The notes under the pieces were generated by a model. The model searched no databases. It was not told the origin of the DNA and saw only the letters and a program-made list of their open reading frames with translations. Shown piece after piece: positions 18,384 to 27,345 of a stretch of DNA of 64,000 bases (position 1 is the stretch's first letter; every line of letters begins with the position of its first letter). Location: positions 62,001 to 126,000 of the forward strand of contig JAUIIJ010000002.1 of the NCBI GenBank assembly GCA_030431825.1, written 5' to 3'. The DNA comes from Alphaproteobacteria bacterium (lineage in GTDB: Bacteria; Pseudomonadota; Alphaproteobacteria; Rhodobacterales; Rhodobacteraceae). The position numbers and the translations under genes are program-made.

Positions 18384-19535
18384 TCAGGAGGCGGGCGCAA
18401 GGCGGCCGCGCACGATCGCGGCATGCAAAGAGGCGCCATGCAGCAGGCTGTCATCATTGAAGTCATAGGCCGGGCTATGCAGCGGCGCCGAGTCCTCCCC
18501 CGCCCCGATGAGCAGGAAACACCCCGGAGCATGCACAAGCAAACGGGCAAAATCCTCGGATGCGGTCATCGGTGCGGCCAGTTCCGAGACATCCTGCGAT
18601 ACCGCGCCGGCCGCTTCCATCGCGGCGCGCGTCAGATCCGCATCGTTGAGCAGGGCCACAAACTCGCGCGAATAGCTGACGTCGCAAGCCAGACCGTGCT
18701 GCGCCGCACGGCCCGCCGCGATCCGGCGCATTTCGGTCTCGACCGTCTCGGACACCGACGATGCGAAACTGCGCACGTCCCCGAGAATCCGCGCGGTGCC
18801 GGGCAAGGCATTGCGGGTTCCATCGGTAACGAGTTCAGTCACTGAAACCACCGCCGTCTGCGCGGGGTCCAGCCGTCGCGCGACGATGGTCTGCAGGTCC
18901 TGCACCAGCGCACAGGCCGGCAGCATCACCTCGCGCAGAAGATGCGGCTGCGACGCGTGTCCGCCCCGTCCGGCCAACCGGATTTCAAAGATATCCTCGG
19001 CCGACATCAGCGCGCCAGCGCGCGTGCGCACCTGACCGACCGGAAGCCCGGGCATGTTGTGCAGCCCGTAAACCTCGTCAAACGGAAAGCGCTCGCAAAG
19101 ACCGTCGTCAAGCATCGCCTGCGCCCCGCGCCCCCATTCCTCCGCAGGCTGGAACAGGAAACGCACGGTCCCGTCAAACCCGCCATCCTCTGCCAGCATC
19201 TGCGCCGCTCCCAGCAGCATCACGGTATGCCCGTCATGACCGCAGGCATGCATGACGCCCTCGCTGCGCGAGGCCCATTCGGCCCCGGATGCCTCGGAAA
19301 TGCGCAGCGCGTCCATATCCGCCCGCAGGGCAATCGCCCGGTTTGACCGACCGCGCCGCAGCGTGCCGACGACCCCGGTTCCGCCGATACCTTCGGCAAC
19401 CTCCATTCCCAATTCGCGCAGGGTACGCGCCACGAAGGCCGCCGTGCGCCTCTCTTCAAAGCCGAACTCCGGGTGTTGATGCAGATCGCGCCGCCACGCG
19501 GTCATCCGCCTTTCGAGCCCCGAATAATCGCTCAT
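18384..19535 (-). CDS. M20-family amidohydrolase/deacylase
   Basis: 383-residue metallopeptidase-like enzyme (M20D, hippurate hydrolase/aminoacylase type). Motifs include DLHQHPEFGFEE, the metal site ALRADMDAL and MHACGHDGHTVMLLGAA, QPAEEWGRGAQAM with the catalytic Glu pair, and the dimer-domain FEIRLAGRGGHASQPH. It is expected to remove an acyl or carbamoyl group from an amino acid. Its ATG overlaps the dpaL stop by 4 bases (ATGA). The same pairing is known for E. coli ygeX-ygeY, so both probably act in one amino-acid pathway. Confidence 0.91.
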   Translation of the reverse strand: MSDYSGLERRMTAWRRDLHQHPEFGFEERRTAAFVARTLRELGMEVAEGIGGTGVVGTLRRGRSNRAIALRADMDALRISEASGAEWASRSEGVMHACGHDGHTVMLLGAAQMLAEDGGFDGTVRFLFQPAEEWGRGAQAMLDDGLCERFPFDEVYGLHNMPGLPVGQVRTRAGALMSAEDIFEIRLAGRGGHASQPHLLREVMLPACALVQDLQTIVARRLDPAQTAVVSVTELVTDGTRNALPGTARILGDVRSFASSVSETVETEMRRIAAGRAAQHGLACDVSYSREFVALLNDADLTRAAMEAAGAVSQDVSELAAPMTASEDFARLLVHAPGCFLLIGAGEDSAPLHSPAYDFNDDSLLHGASLHAAIVRGRLAPAS

Positions 19536-20728
19536 GCCTCTGCCCCCGGCACGTCTTGCGGGCGCCGCCCGGTCAGTTGCTCGTACAGCGCCGGATCGGT
19601 CGCGCCTTCGGTATTGATGCACAGAACCCGCGCCCCGGAGCCAAGACCCACCGCCTCTCGGATGTCGGCCTGCCGCGCGGCAACAAGCAGCCCGGCAAGC
19701 CCGGCGCCCCCGCTCTCGCCGCAGACCACGGCCGGATCGCCCGCGACCGGATGGGCCATGCGCGTCATCACCTCTATCGCGTCATCTTCGTCAACTGTCA
19801 TGAAACCGTCGGCAACCCGTTCCAGCACGCGAAAGGCCACGAGCGAAGGTTCATAACATTCCAGCATCGCCATGACGGTGGACTCCTCCTCCTCGACCTT
19901 GACGGTGTGGCCCGCCTTCGCACTCTGGAACAGACAGGCGGCCCGCGCCGGATCGACCACCGTGACATGCGGGCGACGCTCTCCGAGAACCACCGCCAGA
20001 TGACCCGCAATCGCCGCGGCGAAGCCGCCGACCCCGGCCTGGAGGAACACATGGGTGGGCGGTTCATCAAGTTGCGACAGCGCCTCTTGCACGATCGCGG
20101 TGTAGCCCTGCATCACAAGCGCGGGGATACGTTCATAGCCCGGCCATGACGTGTCCGACAAAACCGTCCACCCCTGGCGTTCGGAGACACGCGACGCTTC
20201 TGCGACCGAGTCGTCGTAATTGCCATCGACCCGGACGATGCGCGCACCGAACCCTGCGATCGCATCGACCCGCGCATCGCTGACGCCCGCATGCACGAAG
20301 ATCACGGCATTGGCGCCGATCAACCGCGCCCCCTGTGCAACCGAACGCCCGTGATTGCCATCGGTCGCGCAGGCAAAGGTCATGCCGGCGGCGATGGATC
20401 GAACATCCGGTGACATCAGCTCGCGCAACGGAACCTCTCGTCCCAAATGCCGCGAGGCCTCCTCCTGCACCAGCCGCAGCAGCGCATAGGCCCCACCCAG
20501 AGCCTTGAAACTGCCAAGCCCCAGGCGATATCCCTCGTCCTTGACATGAAGTGCCCCGAGGCCGAGTTCACGGGCCAGACCCGGCAGCGCGTGCATTGGC
20601 GTTGCCGCGTTGTTTTCGCGCAGCGCCAACACCCGCAGGACATCCGCGGCACCCTCTGTGCCCAGCGTGCTGGCGTCGCGCGGATCAAGTGGCGCGCCAT
20701 GTGTGGGCATATCGTTCTTTTGAAACAT
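19532..20728 (-). CDS. dpaL: Diaminopropionate ammonia-lyase
   Basis: PLP enzyme (398 aa) that splits 2,3-diaminopropionate to pyruvate and two ammonia. The PLP lysine is in LGSFKALGGAYA, the asparagine-rich site in ATDGNHGRSVA, and the phosphate-binding glycines in CGESGGAGLAGL; these match the fold-II family. ATG 20728 (MFQKND) has AGGA eight bases upstream, better than ATG 20746 or 20737. It is first of a two-gene operon with the M20 hydrolase and divergent from an Lrp-type regulator, its probable controller. Confidence 0.92.
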   Translation of the reverse strand: MFQKNDMPTHGAPLDPRDASTLGTEGAADVLRVLALRENNAATPMHALPGLARELGLGALHVKDEGYRLGLGSFKALGGAYALLRLVQEEASRHLGREVPLRELMSPDVRSIAAGMTFACATDGNHGRSVAQGARLIGANAVIFVHAGVSDARVDAIAGFGARIVRVDGNYDDSVAEASRVSERQGWTVLSDTSWPGYERIPALVMQGYTAIVQEALSQLDEPPTHVFLQAGVGGFAAAIAGHLAVVLGERRPHVTVVDPARAACLFQSAKAGHTVKVEEEESTVMAMLECYEPSLVAFRVLERVADGFMTVDEDDAIEVMTRMAHPVAGDPAVVCGESGGAGLAGLLVAARQADIREAVGLGSGARVLCINTEGATDPALYEQLTGRRPQDVPGAEA

Positions 20729-20858
20729 CGTTTTCATCCTTGCCATTTCGCGAAAACATAATGCATATGCCGTGAAAAAGGGGCTGGATTTTCGCCCTGT
20801 TCATGCAAGTTTGTTTCATCAACTGCGATTTTTCCGCACTCCAGCACTGAATGGCCCA
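20729..20858. promoter_or_regulatory. Divergent promoter region dpaL / Lrp regulator
   Basis: This 130-base region is markedly AT-richer than its surroundings. It contains the palindrome TTTCGCGAAA (20746-20755), an ATGCATAT run, and repeated T-rich pieces (GTTTGTTTCATC, GATTTTTCC) of the kind Lrp-family proteins bind. It should drive both dpaL and the regulator. The exact boxes cannot be assigned by eye. Confidence 0.45.
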
Positions 20859-21320
20859 ATGACCCCGCTCGATTCCTTTGACATCGCCATCCTGCGCCTC
20901 TTGCAGCATGACAACATGATGACACAGCGCGATATCGGCCAATCGGTCAACCTGTCGGCGCCGTCGGTCCAGCGGCGGATACGGCGCATGCAGTCCGACG
21001 GGGTCATCGCCGCCAATGTCGCGCGCATCGATCCCGACGCCGTCGGGCTGACCCTGACGATATTCGTCGAAGTCGAACTGGTCAGCGAAACGCCCAAGGA
21101 CATCGATGCCGCCAAATCACGGTTCCGCGACGCGCCCGAGGTTCAGCAATGCCACTATGTCACCGGAGACACCGATTTCATGCTGATCGTCGTGGTCGAG
21201 AGCATGGCGGCATACGAGGCCTTTACCCGGCGCATGTTCTTTCAGGATGGAAATGTGCGAAAATTCCGAACCTTCGTGTCGATGGACACGGTAAAGACCG
21301 GCGTCGCCCTGAACATATAG
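20859..21320 (+). CDS. Lrp/AsnC-family transcriptional regulator
   Basis: 153-residue regulator with the N-terminal helix-turn-helix LDSFDIAILRLLQHDNMMTQRDIGQSVNLSAPSVQRRIRRMQSDGVI and a C-terminal RAM ligand domain (DAPEVQQCHYVTGDTDFMLIVVVESM). ATG 20859 matches the usual start of the family (M-x-x-LD); the longer frame from 20772 is not family-like. It is divergent from dpaL, so local control by an amino acid such as diaminopropionate is likely. It ends 4 bases from a second Lrp gene. Confidence 0.92.
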   Translation: MTPLDSFDIAILRLLQHDNMMTQRDIGQSVNLSAPSVQRRIRRMQSDGVIAANVARIDPDAVGLTLTIFVEVELVSETPKDIDAAKSRFRDAPEVQQCHYVTGDTDFMLIVVVESMAAYEAFTRRMFFQDGNVRKFRTFVSMDTVKTGVALNI

Positions 21321-21324
21321 GCGC

Positions 21325-21786
21325 TCAGCGCGTCACCGGCCCGTTGCGCTTGATCGTGCGCAGAACCACGTTGGTCTGCGCGCTCGCCACTGCCGGCTGA
21401 CGGAACAGGAACTCTTCGAGAAACCGGTTGAACGCCTCGAGATCGCGGCACAACACCCGCAGGTGGTAGTCGCTCTGCCCGGTGGTGGCATAACATTCCT
21501 GCACCTCGCCCCGGCCTTGCACCGCCGAAATGAACGCCCTGGTGCCTTCGCGATCATGCCGGGTCAGGTGCACGTGCACGATGGCCTCGAACTTCAACCC
21601 CATGCGCGCGGGGTTCACGGTTGCCCCGTATCGCTCGATGATCCCCGCCTCTTCGAGGCTGCGCACCCGCCGCCAGAGGGCCGAAGCCGACATGCCGACG
21701 GCCTCGGCCAACTCCGCATTGGAGAGTCGGCAGTCTTGCTGCAACAGCGTCAGAATGCGTTGATCCCGGTCATCAATCTGCGGCAA
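21325..21786 (-). CDS. Lrp/AsnC-family transcriptional regulator
   Basis: 153-residue second regulator of the same family: HTH IDDRDQRILTLLQQDCRLSNAELAEAVGMSASALWRRVRSLEEAGII and a RAM domain with EVQECYATTGQSDYHLRV. It starts with TTG (21786), with AAAGGA nine bases upstream. It lies tail-to-tail with the other Lrp gene and is divergent from the indolepyruvate oxidoreductase gene, which it probably regulates in response to an aromatic or branched amino acid. Confidence 0.92.
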   Translation of the reverse strand: MPQIDDRDQRILTLLQQDCRLSNAELAEAVGMSASALWRRVRSLEEAGIIERYGATVNPARMGLKFEAIVHVHLTRHDREGTRAFISAVQGRGEVQECYATTGQSDYHLRVLCRDLEAFNRFLEEFLFRQPAVASAQTNVVLRTIKRNGPVTR

Positions 21787-21921
21787 TCCGGATAATCCTT
21801 TCGATTTTTACCCGATATTCGAACAACCAAACCTGAAACACAAGATTTCCCCGATCACTCTGGCAGGATTTTTCGGCGTCGATGCGGTATCATGTGGGGC
21901 CAGAGACCGCAGGAGGCTGCC

Positions 21922-24900
21922 GTGACCCACCCAAACCCCAACCTCGCAACCTATCAGCTTGACGATCGCTATGCCCTGACACAGGGGCGCGTGTTCCTGA
22001 CGGGGACGCAGGCACTGGCACGGATCATGCTCGACCAGGCACGTCGCGACAAGGCGGCAGGCCGAAATACCGCGGGGTTCATCTCCGGCTATCGCGGCTC
22101 GCCGCTTGGCGCGCTGGACCTCGAGCTCTGGCGCGCCAAGACACGGATGGAGGAGGCCAGGATCACCTTCATGCCGGCGGTCAACGAGGATTTGGGGGCA
22201 ACCGCCGTTCTGGGTGCGCAGCAGGCCAGCCTCGACCCCCATTGCGAGGTCGAGGGCGTGTTTTCCATGTGGTACGGCAAGGGACCGGGTGTCGACCGCT
22301 CGGGCGATGCCCTGAAGCACGGCAACGCCTATGGATCGGCGCCCAACGGCGGTGTGCTGGTTGTCGCGGGCGACGACCATGGATGTGTGTCCTCGTCGAT
22401 GCCGCACCAATCGGACGTGGCCTTCATGGCGTGGTTCATGCCCACGCTGAACCCCGCCTCGGTCGAGGAATATCTCGAATACGGCGAATACGGCATCGCC
22501 CTGTCACGGTTCAGCGGCACATGGGTGGGGTTCAAGGCGGTATCGGAAACCGTCGAATCCGCGCGCTCGGTTGAACTGCGCCCCGACCGGGCGTTTGTGC
22601 AGCCCGATTTCACCGGCCCGCCGGGCGGGCTGCATGTGCGCCAGGCCGACCTGCCCAGCCCCGAGATCGAGACACGTATCGGTCACAAGCTGAAGGCGGT
22701 GGAGGCCTTTGTCGAAGCGAATCCGATCGACCGTGCGATCTATGGCATCCCCGACGCGACGTTCGGGTTCGTCAGCACCGGCAAGGGACATCTCGACCTG
22801 ATGGAGGCGCTGCGCCTGCTGGATCTCGACGAGAGCGCCTGCCGCCGCCTGGGCATCGACATCTACAAGGTGGGCATGGTCTGGCCGCTGGCGCATCGCG
22901 ATGCGCTGAACTTCGTGTCGGGCAAGCGCGAGGTGCTGGTTGTCGAGGAAAAGCGCGGCATCATCGAGAGCCAGTTCAAGGAACATTTCTACGATTGGCC
23001 CGGTGCCAAACCCGAACGCATGGTCGGCAAGTATGACAGCCAGATGAATCCGCTGATCCCCTGGACCGGTGAATTGTCTCCGCTGCTGCTCGCCCCCATT
23101 GTCGCGGCACGGCTGGACCGGTTCTTCCCGGAAGAAAACCTGCCCGCCAAGGCCAGCGCGCTGACCGACACGCCGCCGGTACTGCTGAATGTTCCCGGGG
23201 CAACCCGCACGCCCTATTTCTGCTCGGGGTGTCCCCACAACACCAGCACCAAGGTGCCCGAAGGTTCGACCGCCGCGAGCGGCATCGGCTGTCATGTCAT
23301 GGCCAGCTGGATGGATCGCGACACGGTGGGTTACGCCCAGATGGGCGGCGAGGGCGTGCCCTGGACCGTCGCCAGCAAATTCAACGGCGGCAAACATATT
23401 TTCCAGAACCTCGGCGAAGGCACCTGGTACCATTCGGGCAGCCTTGCGATCCGCCAGGCGGTCGCCGCGAAAACCAACATCACCTACAAGATCCTCTATA
23501 ACGATGCGGTTGCCATGACCGGCGGGCAGCCGGTAGACGGCCCCGTGTCGGTCACCGGCATCGCCCAGACCTGCCGTGCCGAGGGGGTGCAGCGGATCGC
23601 ATTGGTCAGCGATGACATCGACAAGTTCGACCGCGGCGATTTTCCTGCTGGCACCAGTTTTCACGACCGTGCGGAAATGGACATCGTACAGCGGGAATTG
23701 CGCGAGGTGCCCGGCGTCAGCGCGATCATCTACGAACAGACCTGTGCCACCGAGAAGCGCCGGCGCCGCAAACGCGGCACGATGGACGATCCGCCGAAAT
23801 TCGCCTGGATCAACGATCTGGTGTGCGAGGGTTGCGGCGACTGTTCGGTCGAGAGCAATTGCCTGTCGGTCGAACCGCGCGAAACCCCGTTGGGACGCAA
23901 ACGCAAGATCAATCTGAACTCCTGCAACAAGGATTTCTCGTGCGTGAACGGCTTCTGTCCCAGCTTTGTCACGGTGACCGGCGCCCGGCGCCGCAAGCCG
24001 CAGGCCGCGGATCTTGATATCGCCGCGCTGGCCAGCGACCTTCTCGCGCCGACGCTGCCGTCGCTGGAGGCGCCGTTCGACCTGCTGGTCACCGGGGTCG
24101 GCGGAACCGGCGTTGTCACGGTCGGTGCGCTGATAACGATGGCCGCTCATCTGGAAGGGCGCGGTTCCTCGGTGCTGGATTTCACCGGTTTCGCGCAGAA
24201 ATTCGGCACGGTCCTCTCGTATATCCGCCTTGCCGAGCGACCGGATGCGGTGAACCAGGTGCGCATCGACGCGCGCGCGGCCGATGCGGTGATCGGCGGC
24301 GATATCGTCGTCAGTTCCGCGCCGAAGGCGTCGCTGCACTATGGCTCCGGAACGCGCATGGTCCTGAACCGGGCCGAAATGCCCACCGGCGATCTGGTGT
24401 TGCATCGCGATGCCTCGCTGCGCATCGACGAGCGCGAAAACCTGATCGCGCGGACCATCGGGGCCGGCAATCTGTTTGCCTTTGACGCCAACAAGGCCGC
24501 AGAGCGGCTGCTTGGGGACGCGGTATATGCCAACGTGATGTTGCTTGGCTACGCGTGGCAGGCCGGCCTTGTACCCGTCAGCGACGGCAGCCTGCATCAG
24601 GCGATCCTGCTCAACGGGGTCCAGATCGAACGCAATCAGGCCGCCTTTGCCCTCGGGCGCGTCCTGGCGGTTGCGCCGGAGAAGCTGGCGCCGCACCTTG
24701 GGGAAGAAAGCCCTGGCGAAGAGACGCTCGAGGCGATGATCGGGCGGCGCGCGGCCTTTCTCGCCGACTATCAGAATGACGCCTATGCGCAGCGTTACCG
24801 CGATCGACTGGATGCGCTGCGCACCACCCTGTCACCGGCGGCAATGCGCGCCGTGGCGCGGTCACTTTTCAAATTCATGGCCTACAAGGACGAGTTCGAG

Positions 24901-25335
24901 GTCGCACGCCTGCACACCGATCCCCGGTTCGAGGCGGAGCTGAAGCAGCATTTCGAGGGCGACTTCAGCGTCAGCTACCATTTTGCGCCACCGATCCTGC
25001 ACCGTGGGACGGACGCACGCGGGCGACCGTCCAAGCAGGCATTCGGGGCGTGGATGACACCGGCGCTAAGGGTCCTGGCACGGATGAAGGGGCTGCGGGG
25101 CACCGTGCTCAACCCGTTCGGTTATCATGCCGAGGCACGGATGCATCGCGATCTGCTTGGCTGGTACGAAGCGCTGCTCGACCGTGTGGCGGCGGCGTGG
25201 TCGCCAGACACCGAAAATGCCTGCATCGAGATCATTTCGGCCTGCGACGAGATTCGCGGCTATGGTCCGGTGCGCCAGCAGGCGGCAGACCGGGTCAGAC
25301 AGGAGGTGGATGACGTGATGGCGACCCTGCCCTGA
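21922..25335 (+). CDS. Fused indolepyruvate ferredoxin oxidoreductase
   Basis: 1137-residue 2-oxoacid:ferredoxin oxidoreductase that oxidatively decarboxylates aryl pyruvates to aryl-acetyl-CoA in amino-acid breakdown. The N-terminal part (about 20-390) is alpha-like. The TPP-binding part follows (GIGCHVMASWMDRD near residue 453). A ferredoxin-like cysteine group comes next (CEGCGDC near 635, then NLNSCNKDFSCVNGFC). The gamma-like part has TGVGGTGVVTVGAL, and a C-terminal extension (DUF6537 type) ends it. GTG 21922 is the start: AGGAGG precedes it by five bases. It is a single gene; no ferredoxin is nearby. Confidence 0.92.
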   Translation: MTHPNPNLATYQLDDRYALTQGRVFLTGTQALARIMLDQARRDKAAGRNTAGFISGYRGSPLGALDLELWRAKTRMEEARITFMPAVNEDLGATAVLGAQQASLDPHCEVEGVFSMWYGKGPGVDRSGDALKHGNAYGSAPNGGVLVVAGDDHGCVSSSMPHQSDVAFMAWFMPTLNPASVEEYLEYGEYGIALSRFSGTWVGFKAVSETVESARSVELRPDRAFVQPDFTGPPGGLHVRQADLPSPEIETRIGHKLKAVEAFVEANPIDRAIYGIPDATFGFVSTGKGHLDLMEALRLLDLDESACRRLGIDIYKVGMVWPLAHRDALNFVSGKREVLVVEEKRGIIESQFKEHFYDWPGAKPERMVGKYDSQMNPLIPWTGELSPLLLAPIVAARLDRFFPEENLPAKASALTDTPPVLLNVPGATRTPYFCSGCPHNTSTKVPEGSTAASGIGCHVMASWMDRDTVGYAQMGGEGVPWTVASKFNGGKHIFQNLGEGTWYHSGSLAIRQAVAAKTNITYKILYNDAVAMTGGQPVDGPVSVTGIAQTCRAEGVQRIALVSDDIDKFDRGDFPAGTSFHDRAEMDIVQRELREVPGVSAIIYEQTCATEKRRRRKRGTMDDPPKFAWINDLVCEGCGDCSVESNCLSVEPRETPLGRKRKINLNSCNKDFSCVNGFCPSFVTVTGARRRKPQAADLDIAALASDLLAPTLPSLEAPFDLLVTGVGGTGVVTVGALITMAAHLEGRGSSVLDFTGFAQKFGTVLSYIRLAERPDAVNQVRIDARAADAVIGGDIVVSSAPKASLHYGSGTRMVLNRAEMPTGDLVLHRDASLRIDERENLIARTIGAGNLFAFDANKAAERLLGDAVYANVMLLGYAWQAGLVPVSDGSLHQAILLNGVQIERNQAAFALGRVLAVAPEKLAPHLGEESPGEETLEAMIGRRAAFLADYQNDAYAQRYRDRLDALRTTLSPAAMRAVARSLFKFMAYKDEFEVARLHTDPRFEAELKQHFEGDFSVSYHFAPPILHRGTDARGRPSKQAFGAWMTPALRVLARMKGLRGTVLNPFGYHAEARMHRDLLGWYEALLDRVAAAWSPDTENACIEIISACDEIRGYGPVRQQAADRVRQEVDDVMATLP

Positions 25336-25380
25336 GCTGTCTGGCGCCTGCTGCTCCCGCGATACTATGGCAAGGATTTG

Positions 25381-25460
25381 CGCCGCCTTCGGCGCCGCGA
25401 CGGGCGAGGGGCGCTGCCCCTCGCGCTCCCCGGGATATTTGCAGCAGGAAAATGAGGCCA
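25381..25460. repeat. Intergenic double-hairpin element, probable dispersed repeat
   Basis: In the 223-base gap between two converging genes, CGCCG-CCTT-CGGCG (25381-25394) is followed by GCGAGGGGC-GCT-GCCCCTCGC (25404-25424) and then CTCCCCGGGATATTTGCAG. Similar 'GGGGCGCTGCCCC...CCCGGGATATTT' sequences recur between genes in Rhodobacteraceae genomes, from general knowledge. It may also act as a two-way terminator. Only one copy is seen in this window. Confidence 0.6.
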
Positions 25461-25558
25461 GGCCTCGCGATCAGATTGAAACATCCGGCATCACCTGACG
25501 CGTCAACCGTATCATCTTTCGGTCAGTGTCTGATGCGCCCGGTCGGTCGCGAGACGCT

Positions 25559-26188
25559 TTAGCGCGCAGCGCTTGGTCGGGCGGCAATGTTGTCGAACCA
25601 GGTCCGGCTTGCCGAATTGCCCTCTGGAATGCGCATCCGGATGACGCGGGCGAAGTCGATGAAAACGAAGGCGGTGATATCGGCCAGGGTAAAATGGTCA
25701 GCCGCGAGAAACGGGCTTTCCCTGAGACGCTCTTCGATCAGATCGAAAAACGTGGCGACCCGCGCCTTGCCCCGCTCTGCAAGTTCCGGGATCTGTTCGT
25801 AATTTTGCGGCCCCGGAATCGCGCGGCCTTTCATATGCGGGTTCGAATTGCGCAATGCCTCGGCGATCGGCTGTCCGCCCTGCTGCTCGGCGATCGCCGT
25901 CCACATCAGCACCAATCCCTTTTCATCCGGCGTGCGCCCCATCAGTGGCGGCTCGGGATGCTGCGCTTCGAGATAGGCGGCAATTCCGAGATTCTCGGTG
26001 AGCGAGATCCCATCGTCGGTCACGAGAACCGGCAGGGTCGCGCGCGGATTGACGGCGCGGAACTCGGGCTCGAGTTGCTGCCCCCTGGCGATGCTGATGT
26101 CGCGGGTTTCCGGTTCCAGCCCTTTTTCGGCGATGAACATGCGCGCACGGCGCGGGTTCGGAGCGGTCGAGCAATCATAGAACAGCAT
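25559..26188 (-). CDS. Glutathione S-transferase family protein
   Basis: 209-residue soluble GST. The N-terminal thioredoxin-like domain has FYDCSTAPNPRRARMFIAEKG and the glutathione-binding NPRATLPVLVTDDGISLTENLGIAAYL (cis-Pro and the Glu-Asn pair). The helical C-terminal domain ends with LADITAFVFIDFARVI, carrying the N-capping Asp. AAGGAAG precedes the ATG by three bases. It lies 14 bases after ackA and is probably read from the same message. Substrate unknown. Confidence 0.9.
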   Translation of the reverse strand: MLFYDCSTAPNPRRARMFIAEKGLEPETRDISIARGQQLEPEFRAVNPRATLPVLVTDDGISLTENLGIAAYLEAQHPEPPLMGRTPDEKGLVLMWTAIAEQQGGQPIAEALRNSNPHMKGRAIPGPQNYEQIPELAERGKARVATFFDLIEERLRESPFLAADHFTLADITAFVFIDFARVIRMRIPEGNSASRTWFDNIAARPSAAR

Positions 26189-26202
26189 GTGCTTCCTTTC
26201 GT

Positions 26203-27345
26203 TCAGTCGGCAAGTGCCGCGGCGACGGCGCGCGCGATGACCCGTTCCTCATCCGTCCTGATGACAAGGATGCGGGCCGGACCCGTCCCGATGTCGACCT
26301 CGCCGGCGGCGTTTGCGGCAGCGTCAAGCCCGAGGCCCAGAAAGTCCAGCCCTTCGATCACGCTGGCGCGGATCCGGGCCGCGTTTTCACCGATGCCGCC
26401 CGTGAGGACGACGCCGTCAAGCCCCCCAAGCACCGCGGCCATCGCGCCGAGTTCGCGACGAATCCGAAAGACGTAATACTCGATCGCATCTGCGGCGCGC
26501 GGATCGTCGCTCTGCAACAGGCGGCGCATGTCATGGCTGATCCCGGACAGGCCCAGCAGCCCGCTTTCGGAATACAGCATGTGTTCGATCTGCGCATGCG
26601 TCATGCCCTGTGCCATCAGGTAAAGCAGGACGCCGGGATCGAGCTGTCCGCACCGTGTTCCCATCGGAAGACCATCCAGAGCCGAGAAGCCCATGGTCGA
26701 GCCGACACTCTGGCCATCCGCAACCGCGCACATCGACGCGCCGTTGCCCAGGTGGCAGATCACCACCCGGCCCCTGGCGAGTTCGGGCCAGTCACGTCTC
26801 AATACGCTGGAGATATAGTCGTAAGACAGGCCGTGAAATCCATAACGGCGTACCCCCTGGTCATAGAAGCGCCGGGGCAGGGCGAAGGCATCGTTGACAA
26901 AGGGATGCCCGCGGTGAAAAGCGGTATCAAAACAACCGATCTGGCGCGCGAGGGGGAACGCGGCCCGGGCCGCGGACACGGCCAGCAGGTTATGCGGCTG
27001 ATGCAGCGGCGCCAGCGGAACCAGAGTTTCCAGCTGGGCGAGCACGTCATCGGTCAGTTCGACGGGCGCGTCGAACGCCTTGCCGCCATGCACGATCCTA
27101 TGGCCGACACCAAGCACCTGCAGATCGCTGAGATCGTCGTCGAGCGCGGAGAGGATGGTCTGAACCGCGATACCGTGATCGGCGGGGCCGATTTCGCGCG
27201 GCTCCCTGTCGCCCAGCACCAGCCGCGCAACAGGTCCAAGATTTTCGACCTGGCCCGAGATCAGCAACTCGGGATCATCGGCAAAGCGATAGAGGCTGAA
27301 TTTCAACGAGGAACTGCCGGCGTTGAAGGTCAGGATGGCGCTCAT
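26203..27345 (-). CDS. ackA: Acetate kinase
   Basis: 380-residue acetate/propionate kinase interconverting acetyl phosphate + ADP with acetate + ATP. It has the N-terminal FNAGSSSLKFSLY, GHRIVHGG, FDTAFHRG, RYGFHGLSYDYIS, CHLGNGASMCAV and the C-terminal TGGIGENAARIR. Its ATG overlaps the upstream MaoC-Pta gene stop by 4 bases, giving a complete acetyl-CoA to acetate/ATP route. Slightly shorter than the E. coli enzyme but complete. Confidence 0.96.
   Translation of the reverse strand: MSAILTFNAGSSSLKFSLYRFADDPELLISGQVENLGPVARLVLGDREPREIGPADHGIAVQTILSALDDDLSDLQVLGVGHRIVHGGKAFDAPVELTDDVLAQLETLVPLAPLHQPHNLLAVSAARAAFPLARQIGCFDTAFHRGHPFVNDAFALPRRFYDQGVRRYGFHGLSYDYISSVLRRDWPELARGRVVICHLGNGASMCAVADGQSVGSTMGFSALDGLPMGTRCGQLDPGVLLYLMAQGMTHAQIEHMLYSESGLLGLSGISHDMRRLLQSDDPRAADAIEYYVFRIRRELGAMAAVLGGLDGVVLTGGIGENAARIRASVIEGLDFLGLGLDAAANAAGEVDIGTGPARILVIRTDEERVIARAVAAALAD

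Noticed and set aside
22504-24696. 730-codon minus-strand frame
   Set aside because: Lies inside the indolepyruvate oxidoreductase gene and is the usual antisense shadow of GC-rich coding DNA; no domain.
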